A DNA stretch of 32,007 bases, taken from contig JAMOQH010000151.1 in assembly GCA_027064085.1 (NCBI GenBank), forward strand, positions 1 through 32,007. The letters run 5' to 3'. The notes under the pieces were generated by a model. It was not told the DNA's origin. It worked only from the letters and a program-made list of their open reading frames with translations, and ran no database searches. A program made the translations under genes and the position numbers. Position 1 is the first letter of the stretch. Every line of letters begins with the position of its first letter. The DNA comes from a bacterium. GTDB taxonomy: Bacteria > UBP6 > JAFGXH01. This document shows positions 16,823-25,101 of the stretch, in pieces.

Positions 16823-17761
16823 CTACTCAAAAAAACATCCATAAGTATCCTTAATAAAATCCCCACTTTTATACTTAAAATTTAAACATTTAAAATTTTC
16901 ACCAAAAAGTTCACTACAGCTTGTAATTAATTTTTTATTATTTCTACATAAAACCATATTACCATTTTCACAACTTGTTTTGTTATTTTCTTCACAGGAT
17001 TCTGTATTATCTTTTAAATAGCAATTTGGAGTATTATTATCTATTCTGCACTCCATTCCATAGTAAGGACAATAATATTCTTGAGTTATTCCGTTTTTAC
17101 AATAAACTAAACTTCCATTATCATTACAATAATTTTCAAATGTATTAGAATCACAAATAGTATCATTACTACAAATAGCCTTCTTGTTACCATATTCTAA
17201 ACATTTTTTATTAATTACAGTACAATTAGTTATTTCATATTTACCATTTTCACATACTTTTAAAGTTGTATCATCGGAGCAAGTTTGCTCTATATTATCA
17301 CAAACCTCATTACTGTAAGTAATGCCCATAAAATTATTAAAACAAAAATTATACTCATCACAAGTATCATGAGAATTGATACATAAAATGTAATCATTTA
17401 CCTTCTCTTTAATAGGCATATAATATGCATATATGCTCCCCTTTTCTGAATGATAAAATGAATTATATTTTGCCACACATAAATCAATATCTTCTTCCCC
17501 TCCTGTTTTACAAGGAGTAATTTTTTCACATGCAGAAATGATATCTTCCTTAGTTAAAATATTCCTTAAACAGTTAAGATTATCATTATGATAGCCCATA
17601 TTACACTCGCAATTAGCCTTACCATTTATTATTTTACAGTATCCCATTCCACAATCTACATTTTCACAACTAAGTTTTTTTTCTGTTTTATTTGTATTTT
17701 CTCCACATGAAATAACTACATTTAACATAAAAAATATTATTAATAATAAAAATAATTTCAT
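16823..17761 (-). CDS. Cys-rich lipoprotein with EGF-like module
   Basis: The 312 residues have a signal peptide ending in VVISC, so Cys19 is the likely lipid anchor. AGGAGGAG precedes the ATG. Residues about 31-67 form an EGF-like module (CENVDCGMGYCK, then CECNMGYHNDNLNC) like those of the lipoprotein at 147. The rest carries repeats of about 45 residues with the pattern C...L-x-x-C-x-N-G/N...C...C, as in the lipoprotein at 21060. Between them lies a Cys-pair-rich segment (about 80-155) with CEKITPCKTGGEEDIDLC. Probably outer-membrane or surface exposed; function unknown. Confidence 0.8.
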   Translation of the reverse strand: MKLFLLLIIFFMLNVVISCGENTNKTEKKLSCENVDCGMGYCKIINGKANCECNMGYHNDNLNCLRNILTKEDIISACEKITPCKTGGEEDIDLCVAKYNSFYHSEKGSIYAYYMPIKEKVNDYILCINSHDTCDEYNFCFNNFMGITYSNEVCDNIEQTCSDDTTLKVCENGKYEITNCTVINKKCLEYGNKKAICSNDTICDSNTFENYCNDNGSLVYCKNGITQEYYCPYYGMECRIDNNTPNCYLKDNTESCEENNKTSCENGNMVLCRNNKKLITSCSELFGENFKCLNFKYKSGDFIKDTYGCFFE

Positions 17762-17900
17762 ATATTACTCCTCCTGACAAACTCTGTATTAAATCATTTC
17801 AACTTATTTTTATCAAGATTTATTTAAACTTGACAAGAATTATTAAACATTTTCTTAATATTTACCTAACAAAAAAGCACAAATAGTAAATAACAATAGT

Positions 17901-17926
17901 GATGTTTATACACATTTATAAACATC
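17901..17926. promoter_or_regulatory. Perfect 10-bp-arm dyad upstream of the miaB promoter
   Basis: GATGTTTATA, six bases, then TATAAACATC: a perfect inverted repeat ending 12 nt before the miaB -35 box. The position suits an activator or repressor site. It lies in the 234-nt divergent region between the Cys-rich lipoprotein and miaB, and could control either or both. It is not followed by a T-tract, so it is not a terminator. Confidence 0.55.
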
Positions 17927-17938
17927 CTATAAAAATAC

Positions 17939-17967
17939 TTGACATTATCGGCATCTATAAATATAGT
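17939..17967 (+). promoter_or_regulatory. Sigma-70 promoter of miaB
   Basis: TTGACA (17939-17944), 17-nt spacer, TATAGT (17962-17967), 28 nt before the miaB start codon. Confidence 0.65.
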
Positions 17968-17995
17968 AAACCACTTTTATTATTAAAGGATTTAA

Positions 17996-19327
17996 ATGAA
18001 AGATAAAAAATTACATATAATAACATTTGGCTGTCAGATGAATGTTTATGATAGTGACAAAATAGCCATGATGCTCAAAGACTTAAACTATTCGGTCACG
18101 GACAATCCAGCTGACGCAGATATGATACTTTTAAATACATGCTCTGTAAGAGAAGGACCTGAAAACAAAGTTGTTTCACAGCTTGGTAGATTTAAAAAAT
18201 TAAAAGAAGAAAACCCTAATTTAATACTTGGAGTTGGAGGTTGTGTTGCTCAGCAAAAAGGAGAAGAACTTTTAAAACAGGTAAAATATCTTGATATTGT
18301 ATTTGGAACAGACAGTCTTCCTGCTTTACCAGATATGATAAATACATATACTCAAACAGGTAAAAGAATCTCTCAAACAGAAATACAATTAAGTGATATA
18401 TATAAATTTGTTGAAGTTACCCCCGATTATGAAACGAACAATGTATCTGATTTTGTTAAAATAATGAAGGGTTGCAATAAAAGATGCTCATATTGCATTG
18501 TTCCTTTTACACGCGGGACTGAAGTATCCAAACCATCAAAAAAGGTTATAGAAGAGTGTAAAATACTCGCAAAAAGTGGAGTAAAAGAAATTACTCTTTT
18601 AGGACAAACGGTTAATTCATACGGGAGAGATAAAAAAAACGAAATATCTTTTGCACAATTACTTGAAAAAATAAACGAAATTGAAGGAATTGAAAGAATA
18701 AGATTTACATCTCCTCACCCAAAATATTTTACAAAAGACTTAATGGACGCAATTTATAAACTCGATAAAGTCATGGAACATATCCATATGCCTATTCAGT
18801 CAGGTTCCAATAAAGTTTTAAAAGAAATGAGGCGTCAGTATAAATCAGAACAATTTCTTGAACAAATCAAATACATGCGTTCACTTATGCCTCAACTTGA
18901 AGTTACAACCGATATAATTGTAGGTTACCCAACAGAAACCGAAGAAGATTTCAATTTAACTCTTGATTTTCTAAAAACAATACAGTTTGACAATGCCTTT
19001 TCCTTTGCTTATTCTCCTCGCCCAATGACAGAATCATTTAATCTTGAAGAAACACTAACATTAGATGAAAAAAAAGCTCGATTAAACAAACTAATGGATT
19101 TACAAAAAGAAATATCTATTAAAAAATCCCAAAACTTAATAGGAACAATTCAAGAAGTATTACTTGACAATGATTCCGATGGAAGAGATAATAATCAGTA
19201 TTCTGGAAGAACAAGAGGAAACAGAAAAGTTTATATTGATGACATTAAAGATAAAAAAATCGGAGATATTTTTAATGTAAAGATTACCGAAGGATATATT
19301 TATACATTAAAAGGAATTATTATATAA
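17996..19327 (+). CDS. miaB: tRNA-2-methylthio-N6-dimethylallyladenosine synthase MiaB
   Basis: Radical-SAM methylthiotransferase that converts i6A37 to ms2i6A37 in tRNAs reading UNN codons. N-terminal UPF0004 domain with Cys13 (ITFGCQMN), Cys49 (LNTCSVR) and Cys83 (GVGGCVAQQ) for the auxiliary 4Fe-4S cluster. The radical-SAM CX3CX2C is Cys160/164/167 (GCNKRCSYC). The C-terminal TRAM domain covers about 375-443. The N-terminal motif FGCQMNVYDSD places it with MiaB rather than MtaB or RimO. 443 residues. It has its own strong promoter and leads a unit with the DUF151-like gene 19 nt downstream. Confidence 0.97.
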   Translation: MKDKKLHIITFGCQMNVYDSDKIAMMLKDLNYSVTDNPADADMILLNTCSVREGPENKVVSQLGRFKKLKEENPNLILGVGGCVAQQKGEELLKQVKYLDIVFGTDSLPALPDMINTYTQTGKRISQTEIQLSDIYKFVEVTPDYETNNVSDFVKIMKGCNKRCSYCIVPFTRGTEVSKPSKKVIEECKILAKSGVKEITLLGQTVNSYGRDKKNEISFAQLLEKINEIEGIERIRFTSPHPKYFTKDLMDAIYKLDKVMEHIHMPIQSGSNKVLKEMRRQYKSEQFLEQIKYMRSLMPQLEVTTDIIVGYPTETEEDFNLTLDFLKTIQFDNAFSFAYSPRPMTESFNLEETLTLDEKKARLNKLMDLQKEISIKKSQNLIGTIQEVLLDNDSDGRDNNQYSGRTRGNRKVYIDDIKDKKIGDIFNVKITEGYIYTLKGIII

Positions 19328-19346
19328 AAGATAAAAGGGGCTCTTT

Positions 19347-19826
19347 ATGAAAGAACTTAAAAATAATTATACAAAAGTTACTATTGAAAAACTTATAAAT
19401 AGTCATAATCAGTTTGGTACAGCAATTATACTACTCAGAGAAGAAAAAACTGGATTACTCTTTCCTGTTGGTCTTGAAAATTCTTTTTTTGAATATTTAA
19501 AGAATATTTCAGATGATAAAACCCATGAAGAAGATTTTTTATGCGATATTGTTTATAAATTAGACTCTCCAAAAGAAATTTTTATTAATTTAACTTCTAA
19601 CAAATTAAACTCTTTCTATACTAATAAAGATAACAAAAAAGTTTATTTGAATCTAATAGAGATGTTATCTTTTGCAATAAGATACTCCACAAGTATTTAC
19701 ATACAAAATAAATTAATTCACCCTGAAATAAGAGATGATTACTTTATAAATGCAGATCTAGTAAATCACAGAAAAGTTGATTTATATAGATTGGACAAAA
19801 TACACTTAGATAATTCAAAACACTAA
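19347..19826 (+). CDS. Divergent bifunctional-nuclease (BFN/DUF151)-like protein
   Basis: 159 residues. The order of elements fits DUF151: TAIILLREEKTGLLFPVGLE (canonical 'VVLLEEEGGRRLLPIWIG...EA'), a variable middle, KEIFINLTSNKLNSFYTNKD (canonical 'V-V-I-T-x-L-x-x-G-T-F-Y-A'), then YLNLIEMLSFAIRYSTSIYIQNKLI (canonical 'DARPSDAIALALRTGAPIYVAEEVL'). The Arg-Pro-Ser-Asp tetrad is lost, so nuclease activity is doubtful. A BFN gene directly after miaB is an arrangement I recall from deltaproteobacterial genomes, which supports the assignment. AGGGG precedes the ATG. Confidence 0.6.
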   Translation: MKELKNNYTKVTIEKLINSHNQFGTAIILLREEKTGLLFPVGLENSFFEYLKNISDDKTHEEDFLCDIVYKLDSPKEIFINLTSNKLNSFYTNKDNKKVYLNLIEMLSFAIRYSTSIYIQNKLIHPEIRDDYFINADLVNHRKVDLYRLDKIHLDNSKH

Positions 19827-19871
19827 AAGATAAAACAGAAGTAAAAAATATAATTTTTATTATTTGGATAT

Positions 19872-21008
19872 ATGGAAAATAAAAATCAAAAAAATAGATA
19901 CCTATTCTTATTAATCCTAACTATTGCAACAGCAATAGGGTTTCAAGGTTGGAGAACCTTACTAAATAATTTCGCAGTTAATGAAGCAAATATTTTAGGC
20001 AATCAAATGGGTATGATTCAATCAGTAAGAGAAATTCCTGGATTTTTAGCTTTACTAGTTGTTTTTATTTTACTTATTCTAAAAGAAGAAATTTTAGCAG
20101 TTATTTCACTATCTTTACTAGCAATAGGAGTTGGATTAACTGGATTTTTTCCTTCATATCATGGGCTATTATTTACAACCCTATTAATGTCTTTAGGTTT
20201 TCATTATTATGAAACAGTAAATCAATCTTTAACTTTACAATATTTTTCTAAAAAAGAAACTCCTCTTATTATGGCAAAGTTTAAAAGTATAGGAGCATTT
20301 ATAAATATTTTAGTTGGTTTAAGTATTTTTATATTTATGAAATATTTATCATATAAATGGATGTTTTTAATTTTAGGAGTTTTAGTTGCTTTTTTAATTA
20401 TATATTCCCTATTTTATTTTCCAAATAAAGATAACTTAGCTATCCAAAGAAAAACCATGGTTTTAAGAAAAAAATATTGGTTATTTTATACCTTGACTTT
20501 TTTAGCAGGAGCAAGAAGACAAATTTTTGTTGTATTTTCAGTATTTTTAATGGTTAAAAAGTTTCATTTCAGCATCTTCGAAATAACAATTTTATTTGTA
20601 GTAAATAATTTAATAAATATGATATTTATGCCTATCGTTGGTAAAGCCATTAACAAATTTAAAGAAAGGAAAGTACTAAGCTTAGAATATGGATTAATTA
20701 TACCCATATTTTTAGTATATGCTTTTGTCCAAAATAGATATATAATTATGGCCGTTTATATTTTAGATCATTTAGTTTTTAATTTTTCAATTGCAATAAA
20801 AACATTTTTTCAAAAAATAGCAGACGAATCCGACATTGCTCCTTCTATGGCAGTTGCTTTTACAATTAATCACATAGCCGCAGTTGTAATACCTGCATTA
20901 GGAGGAATATTATGGATATTAGACTATAAAATACCATTTATAATTGGAGTCGTCATAGCAATTACTTCATTAATCTTTGTTCAACTCATTCCTAAAAAAT
21001 ATCCTTGA
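19872..21008 (+). CDS. Major facilitator superfamily transporter
   Basis: 378 residues, nearly all hydrophobic, with about 11-12 membrane spans and a central charged loop (about 176-205: FPNKDNLAIQRKTMVLRKKY). The N-terminal half has WRTLLNNFAVNEANILGNQMGMIQSVREIPGF, a signature I associate with an uncharacterised MFS group in anaerobes. The usual D-R-x-G-R loop 2-3 motif is not preserved. The substrate cannot be inferred. It begins 45 nt after the DUF151-like gene with only a weak ribosome site (GGAT). Confidence 0.85.
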   Translation: MENKNQKNRYLFLLILTIATAIGFQGWRTLLNNFAVNEANILGNQMGMIQSVREIPGFLALLVVFILLILKEEILAVISLSLLAIGVGLTGFFPSYHGLLFTTLLMSLGFHYYETVNQSLTLQYFSKKETPLIMAKFKSIGAFINILVGLSIFIFMKYLSYKWMFLILGVLVAFLIIYSLFYFPNKDNLAIQRKTMVLRKKYWLFYTLTFLAGARRQIFVVFSVFLMVKKFHFSIFEITILFVVNNLINMIFMPIVGKAINKFKERKVLSLEYGLIIPIFLVYAFVQNRYIIMAVYILDHLVFNFSIAIKTFFQKIADESDIAPSMAVAFTINHIAAVVIPALGGILWILDYKIPFIIGVVIAITSLIFVQLIPKKYP

Positions 21009-21032
21009 CATAAAAACTACATACTGTATAAC
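21005..21032 (+). promoter_or_regulatory. Promoter overlapping the MFS stop codon
   Basis: TTGACA (21005-21010) contains the MFS TGA stop. After a 16-nt spacer comes TATAAC (21027-21032), 27 nt before the lipoprotein ATG at 21060. Confidence 0.55.
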
Positions 21033-21059
21033 ATTGATAGTTTATTTTTAGGAGCTATA

Positions 21060-22949
21060 ATGTTTAAAAAATTTTATTTATTTTTGATACTTATCAGTAC
21101 AATGCTATTTACTGTTTCTTGTGGAGGAACAACTCAGTCCTCTGATCCAACCTGTAACCCCAAATGCCAAAATTGGGAAAAATGTGAAAATAACAAATGT
21201 ATATTACAAGAAAATAAATGTAATCATAATAATGATTGTAAAGATGATTTTAAATGTCAACTTGATATACATGAATGTATTGAAGACAATAATCAAGAAT
21301 GTACAAATAATGCAACAAAATGCCAAAACAATACTCTTTTAACTTGTGAAAATAATGTTTGGAACTCTTTAGATTGTACTATTGATAATAAAATATGCAA
21401 AACTAATGAGAAAACATCTTCATGCATTGCAAATGAAACAGTTTGTAGTCAAGGAGAAACAAAATGTGACAATAATAATTTACTTACTTGTAACAATGAT
21501 TCTTGGGAAACAATAAACTGTGCAAGTAGTAATAAAATTTGTGAAACTAAAGAAAATATTTCTTTATGTGCAGAAGAAGAAATTCAAGAGTTAACTATTC
21601 CCGAAGTTAAAGCATTGAAGCAAAATAAAATGGTAATAACAAGTGGCATAGTAACATACATCAACATTTATGACAATAAAGTTGCTGGTTTTTATATACA
21701 AGAAGGGCAAAATGATAATCAAGCAATTTATGTATTTATTAAAGATGGTATCAATTCGAATCTAAAATTAGGAGATACTGTAAAAGTTACAGGGTTTGAA
21801 TGGAAAAGATTTGGCATTAATAGAATTGGAGATAATGATAACTCTCCATCTTTTGAAATTATTGATTCAACATCAACAATACCTAACCCAAAAGAAATAA
21901 GTTCAACAGAACTCTCAGTAGGAACTATTGATATGCTTGTAAGTATAACTAATGCTCCTTTTACAGTTAAAACACTAGGAGATGCACCATTGTATCATAC
22001 TATTTTAGTTGATAATAATAATAACGAACTAATTATTAACAGTAAGCTATATCGTTTTAATGAAAATGGTTTAACCGTTGGTAGCATAGTTACTAAAATT
22101 CAAGGAATAGCGGGCTCTTATCAAAATAATGATGAAAGTTTTACATTATTAGTTAGACCAAGAAATACTGAAGATATAAGTTTTTCAAACGAAGGAACAA
22201 AAGGTTATAGTTGTAGAACAATAGAACCAAAATGTAATACTGGTTTAAAATGTAATAATAGTAATATTTGTGAAATAAAACTTCCATGTGATAATGCATG
22301 TACAGAAACACAATACTGTGACACTGATACTGATGCTTGTATAGATTTAACAATTCAGCCTATTTCAGAAGTAAGAACCTTAACTGAAGATAAACTTGTT
22401 ATGGTTGAAGGAGTTGTTACTCAATATAAAAGGCACAATACAACAACAGCAAACTTTTATCTTCAAGATAATACTACAGCAAATTCAGGAATTCAAATTT
22501 ATTATAAAAATGAACAAGCTCCAAGCATTAGCAGAGGAGATAGAATAAGAGTTGTTGCATTAGCACATGTTTATCAAGGTATAGTAGAGTTAGGCACTCC
22601 AGAAGTCCAACCTAGAATTACTATTATAGAAAACGACATTGCAATCACTCCTAAAGACATAAATTCATCTGAAATAAATGAAGAAAATTTATATCTTTTT
22701 GTTAAATTAAATAATCCTCCTTTTACTGTAACAAGTGTAGAGTATGCACATCCTAAATATGTTACTTTTGAAGATAGCTTAGGAAATTCTTTCATACTTA
22801 ACAATGATTGGGTAAATGATTGGGAATATTTCTTTGAAGGAGATGTATTAACATCATTACAAGGTTTAGTTAATTACAGGTTATCAGGTCAAGTAACATT
22901 TACCATTAATCCAAGGCTAGAATCAGATTTTACATTTCAAGAAGAATAA
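21060..22949 (+). CDS. Lipoprotein with Cys-rich repeats and two OB-fold-like domains
   Basis: 629 residues. Signal peptide ends in FTVSCGG, Cys21 is the anchor; AGGAG precedes the ATG. Residues about 30-75 are a disulfide-rich segment, about 78-172 two repeats of a module (C..NN-LLTC-x-N-x-x-W-x-x-x-x-C...C...C) shared with the lipoprotein at 16823. Two OB-like domains follow at about 178-375 and 435-629. They start TIPEVKALKQNKMVITSGIVT and PISEVRTLTEDKLVMVEGVVT, then show FYIQEGQ and FYLQDNT and a GD-x-V-x-V turn. This is the OB type found beside extracellular nucleases of the YhcR/ExeM kind. No nuclease domain is present. A short Cys-rich bridge (about 380-425) separates the two. Probably a surface binding protein. 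Confidence 0.8.
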   Translation: MFKKFYLFLILISTMLFTVSCGGTTQSSDPTCNPKCQNWEKCENNKCILQENKCNHNNDCKDDFKCQLDIHECIEDNNQECTNNATKCQNNTLLTCENNVWNSLDCTIDNKICKTNEKTSSCIANETVCSQGETKCDNNNLLTCNNDSWETINCASSNKICETKENISLCAEEEIQELTIPEVKALKQNKMVITSGIVTYINIYDNKVAGFYIQEGQNDNQAIYVFIKDGINSNLKLGDTVKVTGFEWKRFGINRIGDNDNSPSFEIIDSTSTIPNPKEISSTELSVGTIDMLVSITNAPFTVKTLGDAPLYHTILVDNNNNELIINSKLYRFNENGLTVGSIVTKIQGIAGSYQNNDESFTLLVRPRNTEDISFSNEGTKGYSCRTIEPKCNTGLKCNNSNICEIKLPCDNACTETQYCDTDTDACIDLTIQPISEVRTLTEDKLVMVEGVVTQYKRHNTTTANFYLQDNTTANSGIQIYYKNEQAPSISRGDRIRVVALAHVYQGIVELGTPEVQPRITIIENDIAITPKDINSSEINEENLYLFVKLNNPPFTVTSVEYAHPKYVTFEDSLGNSFILNNDWVNDWEYFFEGDVLTSLQGLVNYRLSGQVTFTINPRLESDFTFQEE

Positions 22950-22960
22950 AATTTAATAGC

Positions 22961-22988
22961 TTTCAAATAAAAGATTGAAATGTATAAT
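22961..22988 (+). promoter_or_regulatory. Putative promoter of kamD
   Basis: TTTCAA (22961-22966), 16-nt spacer, TATAAT (22983-22988), 38 nt before the ATG. The leader is too short for a cobalamin riboswitch. Confidence 0.45.
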
Positions 22989-23026
22989 AAAAAAATATAA
23001 AATACCGTATATTTGAGTGAGGAATT

Positions 23027-24577
23027 ATGAAATCAGTTATTAAAGATTATAAAATTGTAGATGAATGCAGGCAAGATGCAATGAGCATTGCCCTTGAAGT
23101 CCAAAAATTAATAGATGCCCACACAACATCAAGCGTTGAAAGAACAACTCTTAGGTTTATGGATGTTGACGGAGTTGATGATAGTGGTGTTCCATTAGCT
23201 AATGTCCTTGTTGACAGAGCAATTAAATCTGGTTACGCAAACAAGGGAATTGTAAGATTAATTGCTGCATATTATCAAGATGAAGAATTAGATAATATCA
23301 GTGAAGCAATCAACGAATTACTCTTTGCTGAAAATGTTAATTTTGAAAAATTATATAACATGGAGCTTAATAAAAAAACATTATCAAGTTTTAATAAATT
23401 TTTCAAAGAAAAATACAATAAATTAAAAAAAATAAAAGAAGAAAAAATAAATAAAAAACAAAAACTAGGGATTGGAAATGAACCTTTAAAATATTTGATA
23501 GTTGCAACAGGGAATATCTATGAAGATGTTGAACAAGCAAAGGCAGCTGCTGAAACAGGTGCTGATATAATTGCAGTAATCAGAAGTACAGCTCAATCAC
23601 TTTTAGACTATGTTCCATACGGAGCAACAACAGAAGGATATGGTGGAACTTATGCAACTCAAGAAAACTTTAAAATAATGAGAAAAGCTCTCGATAAAGT
23701 TGGAGAAAAACTTGGAAGATATATACATTTAGTAAACTATTCCAGTGGACTTTGTATGGCTGAAATTGCATATATGGGAGCTAAAGAAGGTCTTGATTAT
23801 TTATTAAATGATGCTATGTATGGTATTTTATTTCGTGATATAAATATGAAAAGAACTTTCATAGACCAATATATTTCTAGATTATTTTGTTCAAAATTTG
23901 AAATCACTATCAATACAGGCGAAGATAATTATCTAACTACAGCGGATGCATTTGATTTTGGTTATACTGTTCTTACTTCACAGTTTATAAATGAGGCATT
24001 TGCATTACTTGCAGGCCTAAAAGAAGAACAAATGGGGCTTGGACATGCCTATGAAATTGACCCTAAAATGAAAGATTCATGGCTATACGAATTTGCACAG
24101 GCAAAACTAATAAGAGAAGTGTTTCCAAAGGCCAAGTTAAAATATATGCCACCTACAAAGCACATGAATGGAGATATTTTTTACTCCCATTTATTAGATG
24201 CGTTATTTAACATTACATCAAAAATTACCAACCAATCCATTCACCTACTTGGAATACCTACAGAAGCTCTGCATACTCCTCTACTCCACGACAGATTTAT
24301 AGCATTAAAAAATGTTGACTACATGTTTAACGCATTTGACGGCTTTATGGATAATTTTGAAATCAAAGAAGATAGTCTGATAGTAAAAAGAGCAAACTAC
24401 ATTCTTGATAAATCAGCAAATTTTTTAAAAGATATCAAAAACAGAGGCATTGATACCATCATATCAGAGGGAAAATTTGCAAATATCAAAAGAACAATGA
24501 CCAGTGGCAAAGGGCTCGACGGAGTTATAGAAAAACATAAAGACTATTATAATCCTATGATTGATTTACTAAAGTAA
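23027..24577 (+). CDS. kamD: D-lysine 5,6-aminomutase alpha subunit (orphan)
   Basis: The PLP/adenosylcobalamin enzyme KamDE moves the terminal amino group of D-lysine or L-beta-lysine from C6 to C5 in lysine fermentation. KamD is the TIM-barrel subunit. At 516 residues it has the usual length. The N-terminus is typical (IDAHTTSSVERTTLRFMDVDGVD, then GVPLANVLVD), and the barrel carries DYVPYGATTEGYGGTYATQ (about 194-213), VNYSSGLCMAEIAYMGAKEG and KYMPPTKHMNGDIF. The B12- and PLP-Lys-carrying beta subunit KamE, normally next door, is not found between 21060 and 32007. GAGG precedes the ATG. Either kamE lies elsewhere or this protein works differently. Confidence 0.9.
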   Translation: MKSVIKDYKIVDECRQDAMSIALEVQKLIDAHTTSSVERTTLRFMDVDGVDDSGVPLANVLVDRAIKSGYANKGIVRLIAAYYQDEELDNISEAINELLFAENVNFEKLYNMELNKKTLSSFNKFFKEKYNKLKKIKEEKINKKQKLGIGNEPLKYLIVATGNIYEDVEQAKAAAETGADIIAVIRSTAQSLLDYVPYGATTEGYGGTYATQENFKIMRKALDKVGEKLGRYIHLVNYSSGLCMAEIAYMGAKEGLDYLLNDAMYGILFRDINMKRTFIDQYISRLFCSKFEITINTGEDNYLTTADAFDFGYTVLTSQFINEAFALLAGLKEEQMGLGHAYEIDPKMKDSWLYEFAQAKLIREVFPKAKLKYMPPTKHMNGDIFYSHLLDALFNITSKITNQSIHLLGIPTEALHTPLLHDRFIALKNVDYMFNAFDGFMDNFEIKEDSLIVKRANYILDKSANFLKDIKNRGIDTIISEGKFANIKRTMTSGKGLDGVIEKHKDYYNPMIDLLK

Positions 24578-24593
24578 TAATTTCTTTTATTTA

Positions 24594-24794
24594 TCATTTA
24601 CATTTAGTTCTACACTCTTTAACTTCTACAGAACATTTTTCTATACACTTATCATTATTTTTACAGTTATTCACACATTTTCCATATTCTGTACTACATT
24701 TAGTGTTACATTTATTTTTAGAACTTTGCTCGAAAGCTGATAAATCTGTTAAAAACAAAAACATAAAAAACATTAATATTAAACTTATTCTCAT
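24594..24794 (-). CDS. Small secreted twin-CX3C cysteine-rich protein
   Basis: 66 residues. The first 20 are a clear Sec signal peptide (ISLILMFFMFLFLTDLSA), probably cut after LSA. The mature 46 residues are charged and contain eight cysteines in four CX3C motifs with spacing CX3C-X6-CX3C-X5-CX3C-X6-CX3C. Twin CX3C pairs normally make a disulfide-clamped alpha-hairpin (as in small Tims or alpha-hairpinins), so this would fold as two stacked hairpins. Cytoplasmic contact before export, metal binding or a toxin-like peptide are other readings. AGGAGGAG (24797-24804) and an upstream promoter-like element make it a real gene. It lies opposite the kamD end, 16 nt from its stop. Confidence 0.75.
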   Translation of the reverse strand: MRISLILMFFMFLFLTDLSAFEQSSKNKCNTKCSTEYGKCVNNCKNNDKCIEKCSVEVKECRTKCK

Positions 24795-24816
24795 AACTCC
24801 TCCTAAATATAAACCT

Positions 24817-24845
24817 ATTTTACTAGAATATATTTATTTTTACAA
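24817..24845 (-). promoter_or_regulatory. Putative promoter of the twin-CX3C gene
   Basis: On the minus strand TTGTAA (24840-24845), 17-nt spacer, TAAAAT (24817-24822), about 23 nt before the start codon. Confidence 0.4.
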
Positions 24846-24860
24846 GCTTTTTAACTAAAT

Positions 24861-24889
24861 TGTAGGACATTACTACTTTTGCTCCTACA
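24861..24889. repeat. Inverted repeat TGTAGGA-N15-TCCTACA
   Basis: Seven-base perfect arms (24861-24867 and 24883-24889) in the 307-nt stretch between the twin-CX3C gene and the phosphatase gene. It may be an operator or a weak RNA hairpin. No T-tract follows. The rest of that stretch holds the promoter just downstream on the minus strand and the gene remnant at 24949. Confidence 0.35.
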
Positions 24890-24948
24890 TTTGGGTAAGA
24901 TTTAATCTGTATCCATTTAGTATAATTCAGTTTTTGAGAAAATAGCCT

Positions 24949-25100
24949 ATGAAAAAAAAATTGCAATTGTAACAACTATGATATATACTTGAATACTTTC
25001 ATTTTTTGGATTTACATTCATTACCTCTATTATTGGTGAGAGTTTAAGAACCAGAAGCCATTCTTTTAGAGGTCGCTCTTATGGAGGGGAAGGAAAATAG
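24949..25100 (+). pseudogene. Decayed small membrane-protein gene
   Basis: From 24993 to the TAG at 25098 the frame is open and reads ILSFFGFTFITSIIGESLRT and on to a basic, Gly-rich tail (RGRSYGGEGK). Extending upstream, the same frame has a TGA at 24990-24992, then KKIAIVTTMIYT. The ATG at 24949 is followed by nine A and is out of frame by one; a tenth A would join ATG-AAA-AAA-AAA to that frame. One lost A and a TGA in place of TGG or another codon therefore explain it as a roughly 50-residue protein with one membrane helix. Its stop is 1 nt before the preferred phosphatase start. The open part could be chance. Confidence 0.4.
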
Positions 25101-25101
25101 T

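Noticed and set aside
17830-17858. Second plus-strand promoter (TTGACA at 17830) for miaB
   Set aside because: No acceptable -10 box lies 16-18 nt downstream; the promoter at 17939 is far better.
22950-23026. Cobalamin riboswitch in front of the B12-dependent kamD
   Set aside because: The gap is only 77 nt and shows a promoter-like element but no B12-box or long structured leader.
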